Positions 1-8,727 of a DNA stretch of 64,000 nucleotides are shown here, piece by piece. Location: positions 62,001 through 126,000 of the forward strand of contig CATOTS010000018.1 in the NCBI GenBank assembly GCA_951813625.1. Direction: 5' to 3'. Origin of the DNA: an uncultured Caldilineaceae bacterium (lineage in GTDB: Bacteria; Chloroflexota; Anaerolineae; Caldilineales; Caldilineaceae). The first letter of the stretch is position 1; the number at the start of each line of letters is the position of its first letter. The notes below the pieces were generated by a model that saw only the letters and a list, made by a program, of their open reading frames with translations, was not told the origin of the DNA and did not search any database. A program made the position numbers and the translations under genes.

Positions 1-609
1 ATGGCCATTGCACGCGCCGCAGATCATGGGTACCTTCGCCAGCGCCATTACCGGTTCAACCTCCCCCTGCACGGTCTTCAGCAGCAGGTCGGCGCCCCGT
101 TCACCGGTGGAATAGGTGTCGTCGTGCGGATAATGTGCGAAGGAGACCAGGGCGGTCGCCTGCCGGACCATGCGCGGCGTTACGTGCGCGTGCAGGTCGA
201 GCGTCATGACGATCGGCAGCCCGGGCCCCACAATCGCGCGCACCGCGTCCAGAATGTCCCCTTCCGGGTCCAACTGCGAAGCTGCGACCATCGAGCCGTG
301 CATCGCCAGCGCCAAGCCGTCGAGCGGGCCGGCTTCCCGCAGCGGAGCCAGCAGCGATTCCTTCAGATAGGCGTAGCAGTCGTTGCTGAGCGCACCTCCC
401 GAAACGCAGCGCGCCGCCACAAGCGGTACGATCTGCGCGCCCGCCTCGGCGCAAACGGCGAGCATGCCGGCCACTTCGCAGTCGGTGCCCGCCAGTTGGA
501 AGAGGGCATCGCCTTCATGCACATAGGAGTTGCGAAACAGGGCCAGGTCGGTCTGCGTGGCGGCGAACTGGTTGCTTTCCTGGAAGATTGAGCCCACGCC
601 AATCCGCAT
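1..609 (-). CDS. MlrC-like M81 family metallopeptidase, 3' end outside window
   Basis: The first 203 residues of a protein of the M81/MlrC family, zinc hydrolases named after microcystinase C; the rest lies left of the window. Diagnostic stretches are MRIGVGSIFQESNQF at the start, LAMHGSMV near residue 101, the metal-site motif LDLHAHVTP near 137-145, and YPHDDTYSTGERG near 160-172. The start ATG at 609 follows GGAG about 12 nt upstream. Many family members are annotated only as M81 peptidases of unknown substrate, so microcystin breakdown should not be assumed. A long reading frame on the opposite strand here is a codon-bias shadow. Confidence 0.85.
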   Translation of the reverse strand, partial: MRIGVGSIFQESNQFAATQTDLALFRNSYVHEGDALFQLAGTDCEVAGMLAVCAEAGAQIVPLVAARCVSGGALSNDCYAYLKESLLAPLREAGPLDGLALAMHGSMVAASQLDPEGDILDAVRAIVGPGLPIVMTLDLHAHVTPRMVRQATALVSFAHYPHDDTYSTGERGADLLLKTVQGEVEPVMALAKVPMICGACNGH

Positions 610-829
610 CTCTGTCACTCGACTCCTTCATGCCCATTCTTCGAGCAGGGGCGAACGATTCTACCAAACGGGGAAGGCCGGGCGCTTTCATCCAACCGGC
701 GCGCAGATGCAGATCGACACTGAGATTATACGCCTGCAAATGAGGAAAGGCAATGTTTGCACGGGCGGTCGTCTGCCTCTACACTGCCACCTATCTTCGA
801 AATCTTACACTCGCGAGAAAGGGAAATCC

Positions 830-1276
830 ATGCTTCGTAAACTTGCCCCGGCACTGCTTTTTGCGCTGCTCTTCGCCGGCTGCATCGCCGTCCCAAGCCA
901 AAACGAACCGGCCGCCTACACCCAGTCGGTCGTACAGGACGCGATCCGCCGCTACAATCGCTACGGCAGAGAGGCGACAATTGCCTATCACAGTACGGAC
1001 GAGAGCGTCCACGAACAATGGTACGTCTTCATTATCGGTGAAGATGGGCGTACAATCGCACACTATCTGAACGAAAGAATCGGCCTGGACTCCTCTGTGC
1101 GCGTCGATTCGACCGGTTACTTCTACGGCGATGAGATACTGAGCGCGACCGCAGAGGGAAAATGGGTCAGCTACGTCTACCGCAACCCGGAAACAGGCGA
1201 TGAAGGCCGCAAGCACTCATGGGTCGTGCTCCATGACGGCCTGATCTTCGGGTCGGGATGGTACGAGCAGAATTAG
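830..1276 (+). CDS. Single-Cache-domain lipoprotein, copy 1
   Basis: A 148-residue predicted lipoprotein. Residues 1-18 form a signal peptide ending in the lipobox LFAGC; the mature part matches the single-Cache type 2 (sCache_2) fold by its order of motifs: WYVFIIGEDGRTIAH, VDSTGYFYGD, EGKWVSYVYRNPETG, and the closing DGLIFGSGWYE. Cache domains usually sense small extracellular ligands in chemoreceptors and kinases, but here there is no membrane segment or signalling domain. The protein may therefore be a free surface binding protein; that role is inference. It is followed after 183 bp by a paralogue with the same architecture. Confidence 0.8.
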   Translation: MLRKLAPALLFALLFAGCIAVPSQNEPAAYTQSVVQDAIRRYNRYGREATIAYHSTDESVHEQWYVFIIGEDGRTIAHYLNERIGLDSSVRVDSTGYFYGDEILSATAEGKWVSYVYRNPETGDEGRKHSWVVLHDGLIFGSGWYEQN

Positions 1277-1459
1277 CTGGTCGGGTGGGGAGCCGAAGCG
1301 AAGCAGCGCCCCACCTCTGAATGCGGCCGCGAATCGGTTGCATTCCTGTGAGAGCGTGCCTACCCCGGTCCACAACTCCGTCACTCGAATCTCTTGTTCC
1401 CTTCATTATTCCTTTCACTGTTCCTTTCACTGTCAAGGCCCATCAAAGAGGAAGCAGCT

Positions 1460-1927
1460 ATGTACCGCACGCCAACCGCTTTTCTCTCGACCCTGATTCT
1501 AGCCGTGTTCACTACCCTGGTCGTCGCCGGCTGCGTCGCCATCCCATCCCGGAACGACCCGGCGGCGTATACCCAATCCATCGTGCGGGACGCAATCCGC
1601 CGCTACCAACGCGAGGGCAGGCAGGCGGCCATCGAATACCACAGTTCAGCCGAGAACGTGGACGGACAGTGGTACGTCTTCATCATCGGCGCCGACGGCT
1701 ACACCATCGCCCATTTCAACCCCGAAATAGTTGGTCGCGACCCCGCGCTGCGCGTTGATTCGACCGGCTACTTCTTCGGCGATGACATGCTGAGCGCGAC
1801 AGAGGAGGGCAAGTGGATACGCTACGGCGCCCAGAACCCGGAAACGGGCGAGGAAGGGCGCAAACACACCTGGATGGTGCGCCATGACGGGCTGCTCTTC
1901 GGTTCGGGTTGGTACGAGGAACAGTAA
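1460..1927 (+). CDS. Single-Cache-domain lipoprotein, copy 2
   Basis: A 155-residue paralogue of the upstream gene, plainly a tandem duplication: AAYTQS, DAIRRYQ, WYVFIIGADG, VDSTGYFFGDDMLSAT, NPETGEEGRKH and GSGWYEE are shared in order. The signal peptide ends in the lipobox VVAGC at residue 25. GAGGAAG precedes the ATG at 1460. No DNA-binding, kinase or methyl-accepting domain is attached. Divergence between the two copies is spread along the protein, so the duplication is not recent. Confidence 0.8.
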   Translation: MYRTPTAFLSTLILAVFTTLVVAGCVAIPSRNDPAAYTQSIVRDAIRRYQREGRQAAIEYHSSAENVDGQWYVFIIGADGYTIAHFNPEIVGRDPALRVDSTGYFFGDDMLSATEEGKWIRYGAQNPETGEEGRKHTWMVRHDGLLFGSGWYEEQ

Positions 1928-2265
1928 CCTGGCTGCCTGAGCAGGATTCCAAGGGCATAGCACGTCCTGCTTCAAGAAAAAAGCTCAGCCTGTTCGCCGC
2001 GCCCGCCGAAAGACATTGGCCGGTACGCGCGCCATGTGGAGAAGACGATCCTCCCGTCCCTTGATCGTGAGGGGTTCGGACGGGACAGGATCGCCCTCTG
2101 CGCCTGCTATCCTTTCAGGGCGCCCGAATGTCGCGCTTCCCTGAAATATGGAGCAAACGCCATGACGGGCTATTCTTCAAGTTCGGGCTGGTGCGAAAGG
2201 GGGCGCCCTGTTCGTTTCAGGTTATTGGTCGCTGCGTTCGACTCGAAAGTAAGGCGCAACCGAAC
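1928..2265. other. Intergenic region between the lipoproteins and the oligopeptide operon
   Basis: No intact gene is supported. The stretch holds the remnant of a third Cache lipoprotein (2151-2200) and, near 2113-2145, an imperfect inverted repeat TTTCAGGG...CCCTGAAA without a T-run. The two flanking transcription units converge here, so the inverted repeat could act as a terminator, but this is weak. Confidence 0.4.
2151..2200 (+). pseudogene. Remnant of a third Cache lipoprotein (C-terminal end)
   Basis: About 50 bp here match the end of the two upstream lipoprotein genes: GCAAAC, then GCCATGACGGGCT, then TTC..GTTCGGG.TGGT.CGA, which reads RHDGLFFKFG against RHDGLLFGSG in copy 2. A short internal deletion and loss of the upstream part make it non-functional. 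The match was made by eye. Confidence 0.45.
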
Positions 2266-3297
2266 CTAAGAACCCGCCTGCCCGCGCCCAACAAACACCG
2301 AGGCCATCTCTTCGGCCTGAAGCGCAGGCGATTCTTCGTGCAGATAGCAGGCCGCCAGGCGATGCGGGTCAGTCTGGTACAGGGGCGGCATATCCTCAGC
2401 GCATTTCGGCATGGCGTGCGGACAGCGCGCGACAAACTTGCAGCAGGCGCTTCCATCCGCCGCCACAGTCGATGATCCGGTCGCCGCTTCCGTATTCCAA
2501 CGGCGGTCCGGGTCGGGCTGCGGCACCGAACCGATCAACAGTTGTGTGTACGGGTGCTGCGGCTGCTTGACCACGAGGCCGATGTCGCCTGCCTCGGCGA
2601 CTGAGCCGGAATACATGACGATGATGTTTTCGCTGATCTGATAGGCCGTCGTCAGGTCGTGCGTGATGTAAATGACGGAGATGCCGAACTCCTCGTTCAG
2701 CTGACGCAAGTTGCCCAAAACCGTGGCGCGCAGCGAGGCGTCGATCATCGAGACCGGCTCGTCGGCCACGATCAGGCGCGGGCGCATCAGCAGTGCACGC
2801 GCCACCATAATCCGCTGTCTCTGCCCGCCGCTCAACTGGTGTGGACGCCGCCCCAGCGTGTTTTCGGGGCGCAACCCCACCGCCTCCAGCGCCTCCTCGA
2901 TCAGCTTCTGACGCTCCGGTCGCGAATTGGCCAGGCCGAACCTGGCAATCGGCGCATTCAGAACATGGTCCACCTTGTAGAAGGGATTGTAGACCTCGAA
3001 CGGGTCCTGGAAGACAACCTGCACGTCGCGCCGGAACGAGTGCCATTCCGCCGTCGACAACCCCTGCAGGTCCTTCCCCTGGTAGAGCACCTGCCCCTCG
3101 GTCGGCGTCTCCAGCCCCAGGAGAATGCGGGCCAGCGTCGTCTTGCCGCTGCCGCTTTCGCCGACCACAGCCGTGATCGTAGGCGGCTCGCTTGCGATCG
3201 CCAGTGAGAAATTCTCCAGCGCCACAGTGCTGCTGCGGCTGAACAGACCGCCGCCGAAAACCTTTGTGATATGTTGAACTTCGAGCAACGCGCTCAT
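2266..3297 (-). CDS. Oligopeptide-type ABC transporter ATP-binding protein (second ATPase)
   Basis: A 343-residue ATPase of the Dpp/Opp class. Walker A GESGSGKT lies near residue 46, the signature LSGGQRQ near 155 and Walker B LIVADEP near 174. After the ATPase core is the HPYTQLL segment of the oligopeptide subfamily, then a cysteine-bearing tail (C-x6-RCPHAMPKC, later AACYLH) typical of these proteins. It is the last gene of the five-gene operon that begins at 8204, 30 bp after the first ATPase, and would power import together with it. Substrate cannot be told from sequence; opines, glycosides and peptides all use this class. Confidence 0.9.
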   Translation of the reverse strand: MSALLEVQHITKVFGGGLFSRSSTVALENFSLAIASEPPTITAVVGESGSGKTTLARILLGLETPTEGQVLYQGKDLQGLSTAEWHSFRRDVQVVFQDPFEVYNPFYKVDHVLNAPIARFGLANSRPERQKLIEEALEAVGLRPENTLGRRPHQLSGGQRQRIMVARALLMRPRLIVADEPVSMIDASLRATVLGNLRQLNEEFGISVIYITHDLTTAYQISENIIVMYSGSVAEAGDIGLVVKQPQHPYTQLLIGSVPQPDPDRRWNTEAATGSSTVAADGSACCKFVARCPHAMPKCAEDMPPLYQTDPHRLAACYLHEESPALQAEEMASVFVGRGQAGS

Positions 3298-3327
3298 GTT
3301 TCTCTGTGGCTCGTGAACGGTTTCGGT

Positions 3328-4395
3328 CTACTGGCCGCCGGGGACCGGCTCCAAGTCGTGAATCTCCCGCACGCGATGGCAGGCGACCCAACGCACCGGT
3401 TGCACTTCCTCCAGCGTCTGCTCCAGTGAGGCGCAGTCGGCGGCGGCATGGGGGCATCTGGGATGAAAGAGGCAGCCCGTCGGCCGCTCCACCAGCGAGG
3501 GCGGCAGCCCCGGAATGCCTTCCAGATCGTCCTTCTCCTCCAGCGACGGCACGCTGTCGATGAGCAGGTGGGCGTAGGGATGCAGCGGCCGCCTGAAAAC
3601 CTCCCGCACCGGCGAGACTTCCACCAGTTTGCCGGCATACATGACTCCCACGCGGTCGACAAATTGCGCCATGATGCCCATATCGTGGCCGACCAGAATA
3701 ACGGCCGCGCCGACCTCCTCCTGCACGCGACGCAAGGTCTCCATGACCTGCATCTGCACCACAACGTCGAGCGCGCTCGTCGGCTCGTCCGCGATGATCA
3801 CCTTGGGACGCAGGCTGATCGCCATGGCGATGCAGACCCGCTGCTTCATCCCGCCGCTCAACTCGTGCGGGTACATGCTGGCAACCTGCGGCTCCAACCC
3901 GACCCGCGCCAGCAGTTCACGTACGTAGTCGTCCTGCTCGCGCCGGCCCATCTTCGCCGCGACTGTTTCGCCGTCGGCCTCGACCTGCCCGTCGGCGTGA
4001 TCTTTCATGCCGTCAAGCAGCTGACGCCGGATGCGCGTCACCGGATTGAGCGAGTTCATCGAACCCTGCGCCACCAGCGCGATGCCCGCCAGCCGCAACT
4101 GGCGCATTCCCTCACCCGAGAGCGACAGCACATCCTGGCCGTCCAGCCATACCTGGCCCGACTCGATCTGCCCCGGAGGCTTGATCATGCGCAGCAACGC
4201 CATCGCCAGCGTCGTTTTACCCGAGCCGGACTCGCCAACAAGGCCGAAACGCTCACCAGCCTCCAGGCTGAAGCTCACGTCGTCCACCGCCCGCACCGCG
4301 CCCTCCGGCGTCGCGTAATGAACGTGCAGGTTCTCCACCCGCAGCGCGGCCGACCGCTGCGCCGACTCGCCGTTAGCGCCCGCCGCCGCCGTCAT
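3328..4395 (-). CDS. Oligopeptide-type ABC transporter ATP-binding protein (first ATPase)
   Basis: A 355-residue ATPase. Walker A GESGSGKT is near residue 53, the signature LSGGMKQ near 176, Walker B VIIADEP near 196, and the subfamily C-terminal motif HPYAHLL followed by the Cys-rich CLFHPRCPHAAADC. The ATG at 4395 overlaps the upstream permease stop as ATGA, which fixes the start and implies translational coupling. An insert rich in acidic and polar residues (DGQVEADGETVAAKMGRREQ, about 120-140) sits between the Q-loop and the signature. It forms the heteromeric ATPase pair with the next gene. Confidence 0.9.
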   Translation of the reverse strand: MTAAAGANGESAQRSAALRVENLHVHYATPEGAVRAVDDVSFSLEAGERFGLVGESGSGKTTLAMALLRMIKPPGQIESGQVWLDGQDVLSLSGEGMRQLRLAGIALVAQGSMNSLNPVTRIRRQLLDGMKDHADGQVEADGETVAAKMGRREQDDYVRELLARVGLEPQVASMYPHELSGGMKQRVCIAMAISLRPKVIIADEPTSALDVVVQMQVMETLRRVQEEVGAAVILVGHDMGIMAQFVDRVGVMYAGKLVEVSPVREVFRRPLHPYAHLLIDSVPSLEEKDDLEGIPGLPPSLVERPTGCLFHPRCPHAAADCASLEQTLEEVQPVRWVACHRVREIHDLEPVPGGQ

Positions 4396-5291
4396 ACGCT
4401 TCTCCTCAACCTCGGATTTGCCAACTCGTCCATCCCGACCGAGGTCAGGTAGAGGGCGATAAAGATGAGGACAATGATCACCACCGGGGTCAGCCACCAC
4501 CACCAGTATCCCCCCAGGACACCGGCATGGAGGATGACCCAATAGATCGTCATGCCCAGCGTCGGGTGGGAGGTCGGTCCTAGTCCCAGCGCTTCCATCC
4601 CGATCGTAGCCAGAATGGCCGAAGCGGTCGTGTTGACGAGATTGGCGACAATGAAGGGAATGAGGTTGGGCATCAGCTCGCGCACGATGATCTCGTACCC
4701 GCGCATGCCCGACATGCGCGCCACGTCGACGTAGGCGCGCTCCTTCAGCGAGAGGACCTGCGACCGGATCGTGCGCGTCGGCCACAGCCACGCCGTCGCA
4801 GCCACGATCAGCGACATCTCCGTCGGGTTTACGCCCCGCAGCGCGATCGCAATCAGGATCAGGATCAGAATGCTGGGAATCGTCAGGCCGACGTCCACAA
4901 CCAGGCGGATGACCGCGTCGATGGCGCCGCCGTAGTAGGCGCCGGTAAAGGCCAGCACGCTGGCAAAAGCCACGCCCAGTACGCCTGCCAGCAGGCCAAC
5001 GCGCAGCGTCAGCGGCGTGCCCACGATCATTACCGCCAGCAGGTCCCGACCCACCTTATCCGTGCCAAATGGATACTCGGCGGAGGGCGCTTTGAACGGA
5101 GGCGCAGACAGGGGCGAAGCGTCTTCCACATTGACAACCAGCCGGCCCACGACCGAAAAAAGCAGCAGGATCACAATCAAGCCCAGCCCAAAGGCAAGCG
5201 GCGGGTTGCGGCGCAGGTAGCCCAGGCCGTTCTGCAACGCTGAACTGCCGGTGCGACGCGTCGTCGTCTCGCTTTCCGCCCGCACAGCCAT
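4392..5291 (-). CDS. Oligopeptide-type ABC transporter permease (DppC-like)
   Basis: A 299-residue inner-membrane permease of the BPD_transp_1 family. One N-terminal membrane segment (LAFGLGLIVILLLFSVVGRL) is followed by the DppC hallmark GTDKVGRDLLA near residue 75, a block of membrane helices, and the ATPase-contacting EAA region that includes EALGLGPTSHPTLG. The ATG directly abuts the TAG stop of the preceding permease. Together the two permeases make the membrane channel. Confidence 0.9.
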   Translation of the reverse strand: MAVRAESETTTRRTGSSALQNGLGYLRRNPPLAFGLGLIVILLLFSVVGRLVVNVEDASPLSAPPFKAPSAEYPFGTDKVGRDLLAVMIVGTPLTLRVGLLAGVLGVAFASVLAFTGAYYGGAIDAVIRLVVDVGLTIPSILILILIAIALRGVNPTEMSLIVAATAWLWPTRTIRSQVLSLKERAYVDVARMSGMRGYEIIVRELMPNLIPFIVANLVNTTASAILATIGMEALGLGPTSHPTLGMTIYWVILHAGVLGGYWWWWLTPVVIIVLIFIALYLTSVGMDELANPRLRRSV

Positions 5292-6296
5292 CTATGTCCG
5301 CCTTCTGATTCGTGGATCCAGGATCGGCAATGTCAAATCCAGGATTAAGGTCGTTGTGGCGATTGTCAGAATGATCGCCAGCACAATTCCCTGGATCACG
5401 GGATAGTCCACGCCTTTGATCGCTTGGAAGAGCACCGTCCCGATGCCGGGGAAACCAAATACGACCTCGACCAGCAGCGCGCCCGAAAAGACATAACCCA
5501 TTGCCAGCGCCAGCGAAGTGATCTGCGGCAGGATTGCGTTGCGCAGCCCGTAGTCGTAAAAGAGACGTCCACTCTTGATTCCCTTGGCTTCGGCCAGCGT
5601 CATGTAGTCCTCGCCCTCGACCGTTACCATCATGCCGCGCATGGCGATGGCCCAGAAACCGAGACTCGATAGCAGGATCGAGAGCGCCGGCAGGATGGCG
5701 TGTTCACCTGCTTCCAAGAGAAACTTCCAACTCAAGTTGGGAATATGGCCGATGCGGTAGCCGCCGTGCCCGGGGAACCAGCGCAGCTCAAAGGCGAAGA
5801 TGAAGAGCAGGATCAGCCCCAACAGGTAATAGGGGATGGCCGCCATCGTCATAATCGGCGGCGCCAGCGAGCGCAGCCACAATGGCGCGCGCGTCCACGC
5901 TACGATCGCGCCGAAGAGCGTCCCGAATATGAATGAGAGCAGCGTTGTTACCGTCAGCAGACTGATCGTCCACAACATCGAATCCCTCAGGATCTGGTTG
6001 ACAGTCCTAGGGTAGGATGCGATCGAATGACCCAAGTCAAAGCGGGACATGTCGCCCAGATAGGTGAGGTACTGCTGCCACAGCGGCTTGTCCAGGCCGA
6101 ACTTCTCGTTGTAGAGCTCGACCATATCCTCGATGCCCTTGCCCCAGGCGCTGCCCGACTGCACCAGTTTGATCATGCGCTCGCGGATCGGGTCCTGCCC
6201 GGATAGCCGCGGCAGGAAAAAGTTCACCGTAGCGGCCGTCCACACGATCAGGAGAAAGAAGGCGATCCGTTTGAGGAGATAGCCGGTGGCCCACAT
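5292..6296 (-). CDS. Oligopeptide-type ABC transporter permease (DppB-like)
   Basis: A membrane permease of about 334 residues starting MWATGYLLKRIAFF, the normal DppB beginning of a short basic stretch and a first helix. The central BPD_transp_1 domain has the EAA loop (YMTLAEAKGIKSG..YDYGLRNAILP). The ATG at 6296 is preferred, with GGGG about 8 nt upstream. The frame stays open to a GTG at 6353 and an ATG at 6323, but those starts would fall in the intercistronic hairpin. A decayed copy of the 5' half lies at 9172-9565. Confidence 0.88.
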   Translation of the reverse strand: MWATGYLLKRIAFFLLIVWTAATVNFFLPRLSGQDPIRERMIKLVQSGSAWGKGIEDMVELYNEKFGLDKPLWQQYLTYLGDMSRFDLGHSIASYPRTVNQILRDSMLWTISLLTVTTLLSFIFGTLFGAIVAWTRAPLWLRSLAPPIMTMAAIPYYLLGLILLFIFAFELRWFPGHGGYRIGHIPNLSWKFLLEAGEHAILPALSILLSSLGFWAIAMRGMMVTVEGEDYMTLAEAKGIKSGRLFYDYGLRNAILPQITSLALAMGYVFSGALLVEVVFGFPGIGTVLFQAIKGVDYPVIQGIVLAIILTIATTTLILDLTLPILDPRIRRRT

Positions 6297-6326
6297 CTGC
6301 AAACCCCGTGGATTGAAGTGCATCGA

Positions 6327-6363
6327 CGAGTGGCTGGCGGGGATGCTAACCACCAGCCACTCG
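6327..6363 (-). promoter_or_regulatory. Intercistronic inverted repeat after binding-protein gene 1
   Basis: A perfect 11-bp inverted repeat (CGAGTGGCTGG / CCAGCCACTCG) with a 15-nt loop lies between the binding-protein stop (6378) and the permease start. There is no T-run. Placed like this, a hairpin would protect the 3' end of the binding-protein message and lower permease expression, as at malE-malF. The same element is retained in the duplicated copy near 9600-9636. Confidence 0.5.
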
Positions 6364-6377
6364 CCACCATCTACGAA

Positions 6378-8204
6378 CTATTCAGCCGCTTCCAGATATA
6401 GCAGGACCAGGTGGAAGCCGAGCAGCTGCGGCGCTTCGTTGACATACTCGCCATCCCTGCTGTCAACGGTCGGCCAGTTCTCCCAGTAGGTCTGATTCAT
6501 CGCCATGTTGTGCTTCCAGTTGAACAGCATGACCGCAGGCAGCTCCGGCAGCCAGATCTCCATCGCCTGGCGGAAGAGCGCCTTCATCGTCTCGGTATCT
6601 TCCGGATGCACCCGCGACATCTCCAGCACGATCTCGTCGAACGCTTCATTGCACCACTGCGCCTGGTTGGAGGCCCAGTTCGCGGCCGGGCCGCCCTCTT
6701 TGCCGCAGGTGTACAGATTCAGCGCCTCGTAGGGCTCCTTCAGGCTGCCGGTGTGGCCGGCGGGGAAAGCGGTGTACGTCTTGGAAACGAAGCGGTCCCA
6801 AGCGTCGGGTGGATTCGTCAACTCGGCTTCGATTCCACCGCGTTTGAGCTGTTCAACCAGCACCTCACCCGGCGCGTTCCAGGCAAACCAGGACTCCAGC
6901 GGCACCTTGATCGTGTTGCCGTCGGCGTCCGCCCACATGCCGTCGTCGTTCTTGCTGTAGCCGGCGGCCTCAAAGTGTTTGGCAGCCTTCTCCGGGTTGT
7001 ACTCGTTGGTGTCGTACTGCTCTAGCAGGTCGGAGATCGACTCGGTGTACTGTTCAAGTCCCGGATACGGCGGGTACGGCATCTGGTTTATGGGATTCAG
7101 GCCCTCGAAGGCGAAGTCCACAATCTGCTGACGGTCGATCAGATAGCTGATGCCCCAGCGCACGTCGACGTTGTCGTAAGGCGGCTTCTCGTTGTTCAGC
7201 CATAGCGCCTGCGTCCACCAGTCGACGTAGCCGTAAGGGGCCTGGCGGCCGTTGTGAGCCGTAACCTTCTCATTGCGTTCGATCGCCAGCCGGATCGAGG
7301 AGCCCTGCAACGCGGTGATATCGATCTGGTCGCTCGTGACCAGCTCGATCAGGCGAGTCTGGTCGGTGCCGCCAACGACAAACAGAACCCGCTCCATGTT
7401 CAGCTCGTCGGTCAGGCCGGACTCAGCCGCCCACCAGTCGTCGCGCCGGTCGAATATCTTCTGCTGCGGCGATGAATAGACCACCTTCAGCGGGCCGGTT
7501 GTTACCGGCCAGCCCTTCTCGATGTCGAAGTGGTTGAAGGTCGCCCAATCCTGCCCTTCGAAAATGTGCTTGGGCATGATCGGGAAAGCGCCAGAGTCCC
7601 ACTTCCAGACGAAGAAGCGGTCATGGTAGCGCGGGAAGGGGTAATTCAGGCTGATGACGACGGTGTGGTCATCGGTCGCAACCGCCTCTTTCGTGTACTG
7701 CTGGACTTCGTTACCGAAACGCACCGCTCCGCCGATTTCGCTCAGGTGGTTGATCGTATAAACGACGTCGTGGGCCGTAAATGGCGTGCCGTCACTCCAC
7801 ATCACCTCCGGCCGCAGCGAAATGGTCAGCTCGGTGAAATCATCATTGTAGTCGAAGCTCTCGGCCTGCCACATGGTCGTCTCGTCGCGGAAGGCATTCC
7901 AGTAAGCCATGCCCTCGTAAACGACGTTGAGGCCGCGCTGATAGTCGCCGCCGATGGCAAACGGTGTGTAGATCTCCGACTCCTCAAACTCGTTGCTGCC
8001 CCACCAGCCGACTATCAGGCTCCGCTCTCTGGGCACATCTTTGACGCCTTCGACGCTGGTCGTCTCTTCGGCGGGCTCTTCGCCCATCTGCTCGGGCGCG
8101 GGCGCAGGCGCGGCCTCCTCCCCGCAAGCTGCCACGAACAGAGCCAGCACAGCCAATAGCACAGCGATCTTCAATGGTACGCCGAACCTTCTTCGTCTCT
8201 CCAT
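6378..8204 (-). CDS. Oligopeptide-type ABC substrate-binding lipoprotein 1
   Basis: A 608-residue SBP_bac_5 protein. The signal peptide ends in the lipobox VAAC at about residue 27, followed by a Pro/Ala/Glu-rich linker. Family motifs include LRPEVMWSDGTPFTAHDVVYTI near 130 and RWGISYLIDRQQIVD near 350. Being lipid-anchored, it would capture substrate outside the membrane and hand it to the permease pair encoded just downstream. It is the first gene of the five-gene operon 8204-2266. A close paralogue is encoded at 9646-11466. Confidence 0.92.
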   Translation of the reverse strand: MERRRRFGVPLKIAVLLAVLALFVAACGEEAAPAPAPEQMGEEPAEETTSVEGVKDVPRERSLIVGWWGSNEFEESEIYTPFAIGGDYQRGLNVVYEGMAYWNAFRDETTMWQAESFDYNDDFTELTISLRPEVMWSDGTPFTAHDVVYTINHLSEIGGAVRFGNEVQQYTKEAVATDDHTVVISLNYPFPRYHDRFFVWKWDSGAFPIMPKHIFEGQDWATFNHFDIEKGWPVTTGPLKVVYSSPQQKIFDRRDDWWAAESGLTDELNMERVLFVVGGTDQTRLIELVTSDQIDITALQGSSIRLAIERNEKVTAHNGRQAPYGYVDWWTQALWLNNEKPPYDNVDVRWGISYLIDRQQIVDFAFEGLNPINQMPYPPYPGLEQYTESISDLLEQYDTNEYNPEKAAKHFEAAGYSKNDDGMWADADGNTIKVPLESWFAWNAPGEVLVEQLKRGGIEAELTNPPDAWDRFVSKTYTAFPAGHTGSLKEPYEALNLYTCGKEGGPAANWASNQAQWCNEAFDEIVLEMSRVHPEDTETMKALFRQAMEIWLPELPAVMLFNWKHNMAMNQTYWENWPTVDSRDGEYVNEAPQLLGFHLVLLYLEAAE

Positions 8205-8526
8205 TGCTGCTTCTCCTTTTGCGTGTGAAAAGGGATATCAATACGCGCCGGACTCGCTGATACTGCTGCATTGTCAATGGATAAAGGGGTATTGAGGAAC
8301 AACTGTGATTCTGGGCTGCCACCGACCTGAGCCGCCGGACTTTGGCAGTGATCGAAGAGCGGCGAAGACCGGACGAAATGCGAACACTTTCCTGCCGGCG
8401 GCGACCTGGAATAATTCAACTCTTGCAGAAATTGACATTGAGTAGTCTATACGACGGAGGGGCTTTGGGCAAACGCGAAAAATTCGACCCCGACAGGCGA
8501 AGAAGCTCGCCCGCGACCGGCCAGGC
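8205..8526. other. Leader and promoter region of binding-protein operon 1
   Basis: No gene is supported. It resembles the region upstream of the paralogous binding-protein gene at 11467-11700: both have CTTTTGC near the start codon, a GGGATATC.ATACGCGC block, and the 17-bp motif described at 8470. The duplication therefore included the promoter. Confidence 0.5.
8446..8486 (-). promoter_or_regulatory. Possible promoter and operator of operon 1
   Basis: On the minus strand a TATAGA box (8446-8451) lies 15 bp from TTGCCC (8467-8472), a weak match. Overlapping it, 8470-8486 reads CAAACGCGAAAAATTCG. The same 17 bp occur at 11673-11689 upstream of the paralogous gene. The core CGAA-AAA-TTCG has dyad symmetry, which fits an operator. 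Confidence 0.35.
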
Positions 8527-8719
8527 GAGTCAATTCAAGCCAACCTTCCGCAGCAGATCGCGCATCTGGATCGTCCCAGGCAAGTTACCGACCTCGTTGC
8601 AGCCCTCCCACTCGATCCACACATACTCGAAGCAGATGTAGCCGGTATAACCGGCCTCGTGCAACGCCCGCACCACCCGCTGGTAGTCGACTACATTAGG
8701 AGTCGTTGACATTTTCAAT
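8527..8719 (-). pseudogene. C-terminal fragment of a sugar isomerase/epimerase
   Basis: The frame reads YQRVVRALHEAGYTGYICFE, then EWEGCNEVGNLPG and QMRDLLRKVGLN, and closely matches the last ~55 residues of the intact isomerase at 19378-20223. Nothing upstream of NVVDY is present; homology stops just before the miniature element at 8728. It is a dispersed partial copy without its barrel or active site. Confidence 0.7.
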
Positions 8720-8727
8720 GAATGGTC

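Noticed and set aside
1-591. Plus-strand open frame opposite the M81 gene
   Set aside because: The minus strand carries unmistakable MlrC motifs; the plus frame is a codon-register shadow.
2113-2145. Rho-independent terminator at the lipoprotein end
   Set aside because: The inverted repeat is imperfect and lacks a T-run, so it is mentioned only in the region note.
5292-6353. Longer form of the DppB-like permease from GTG 6353
   Set aside because: The extra residues fall in the intercistronic hairpin and do not belong to the family N-terminus; ATG 6296 was preferred.
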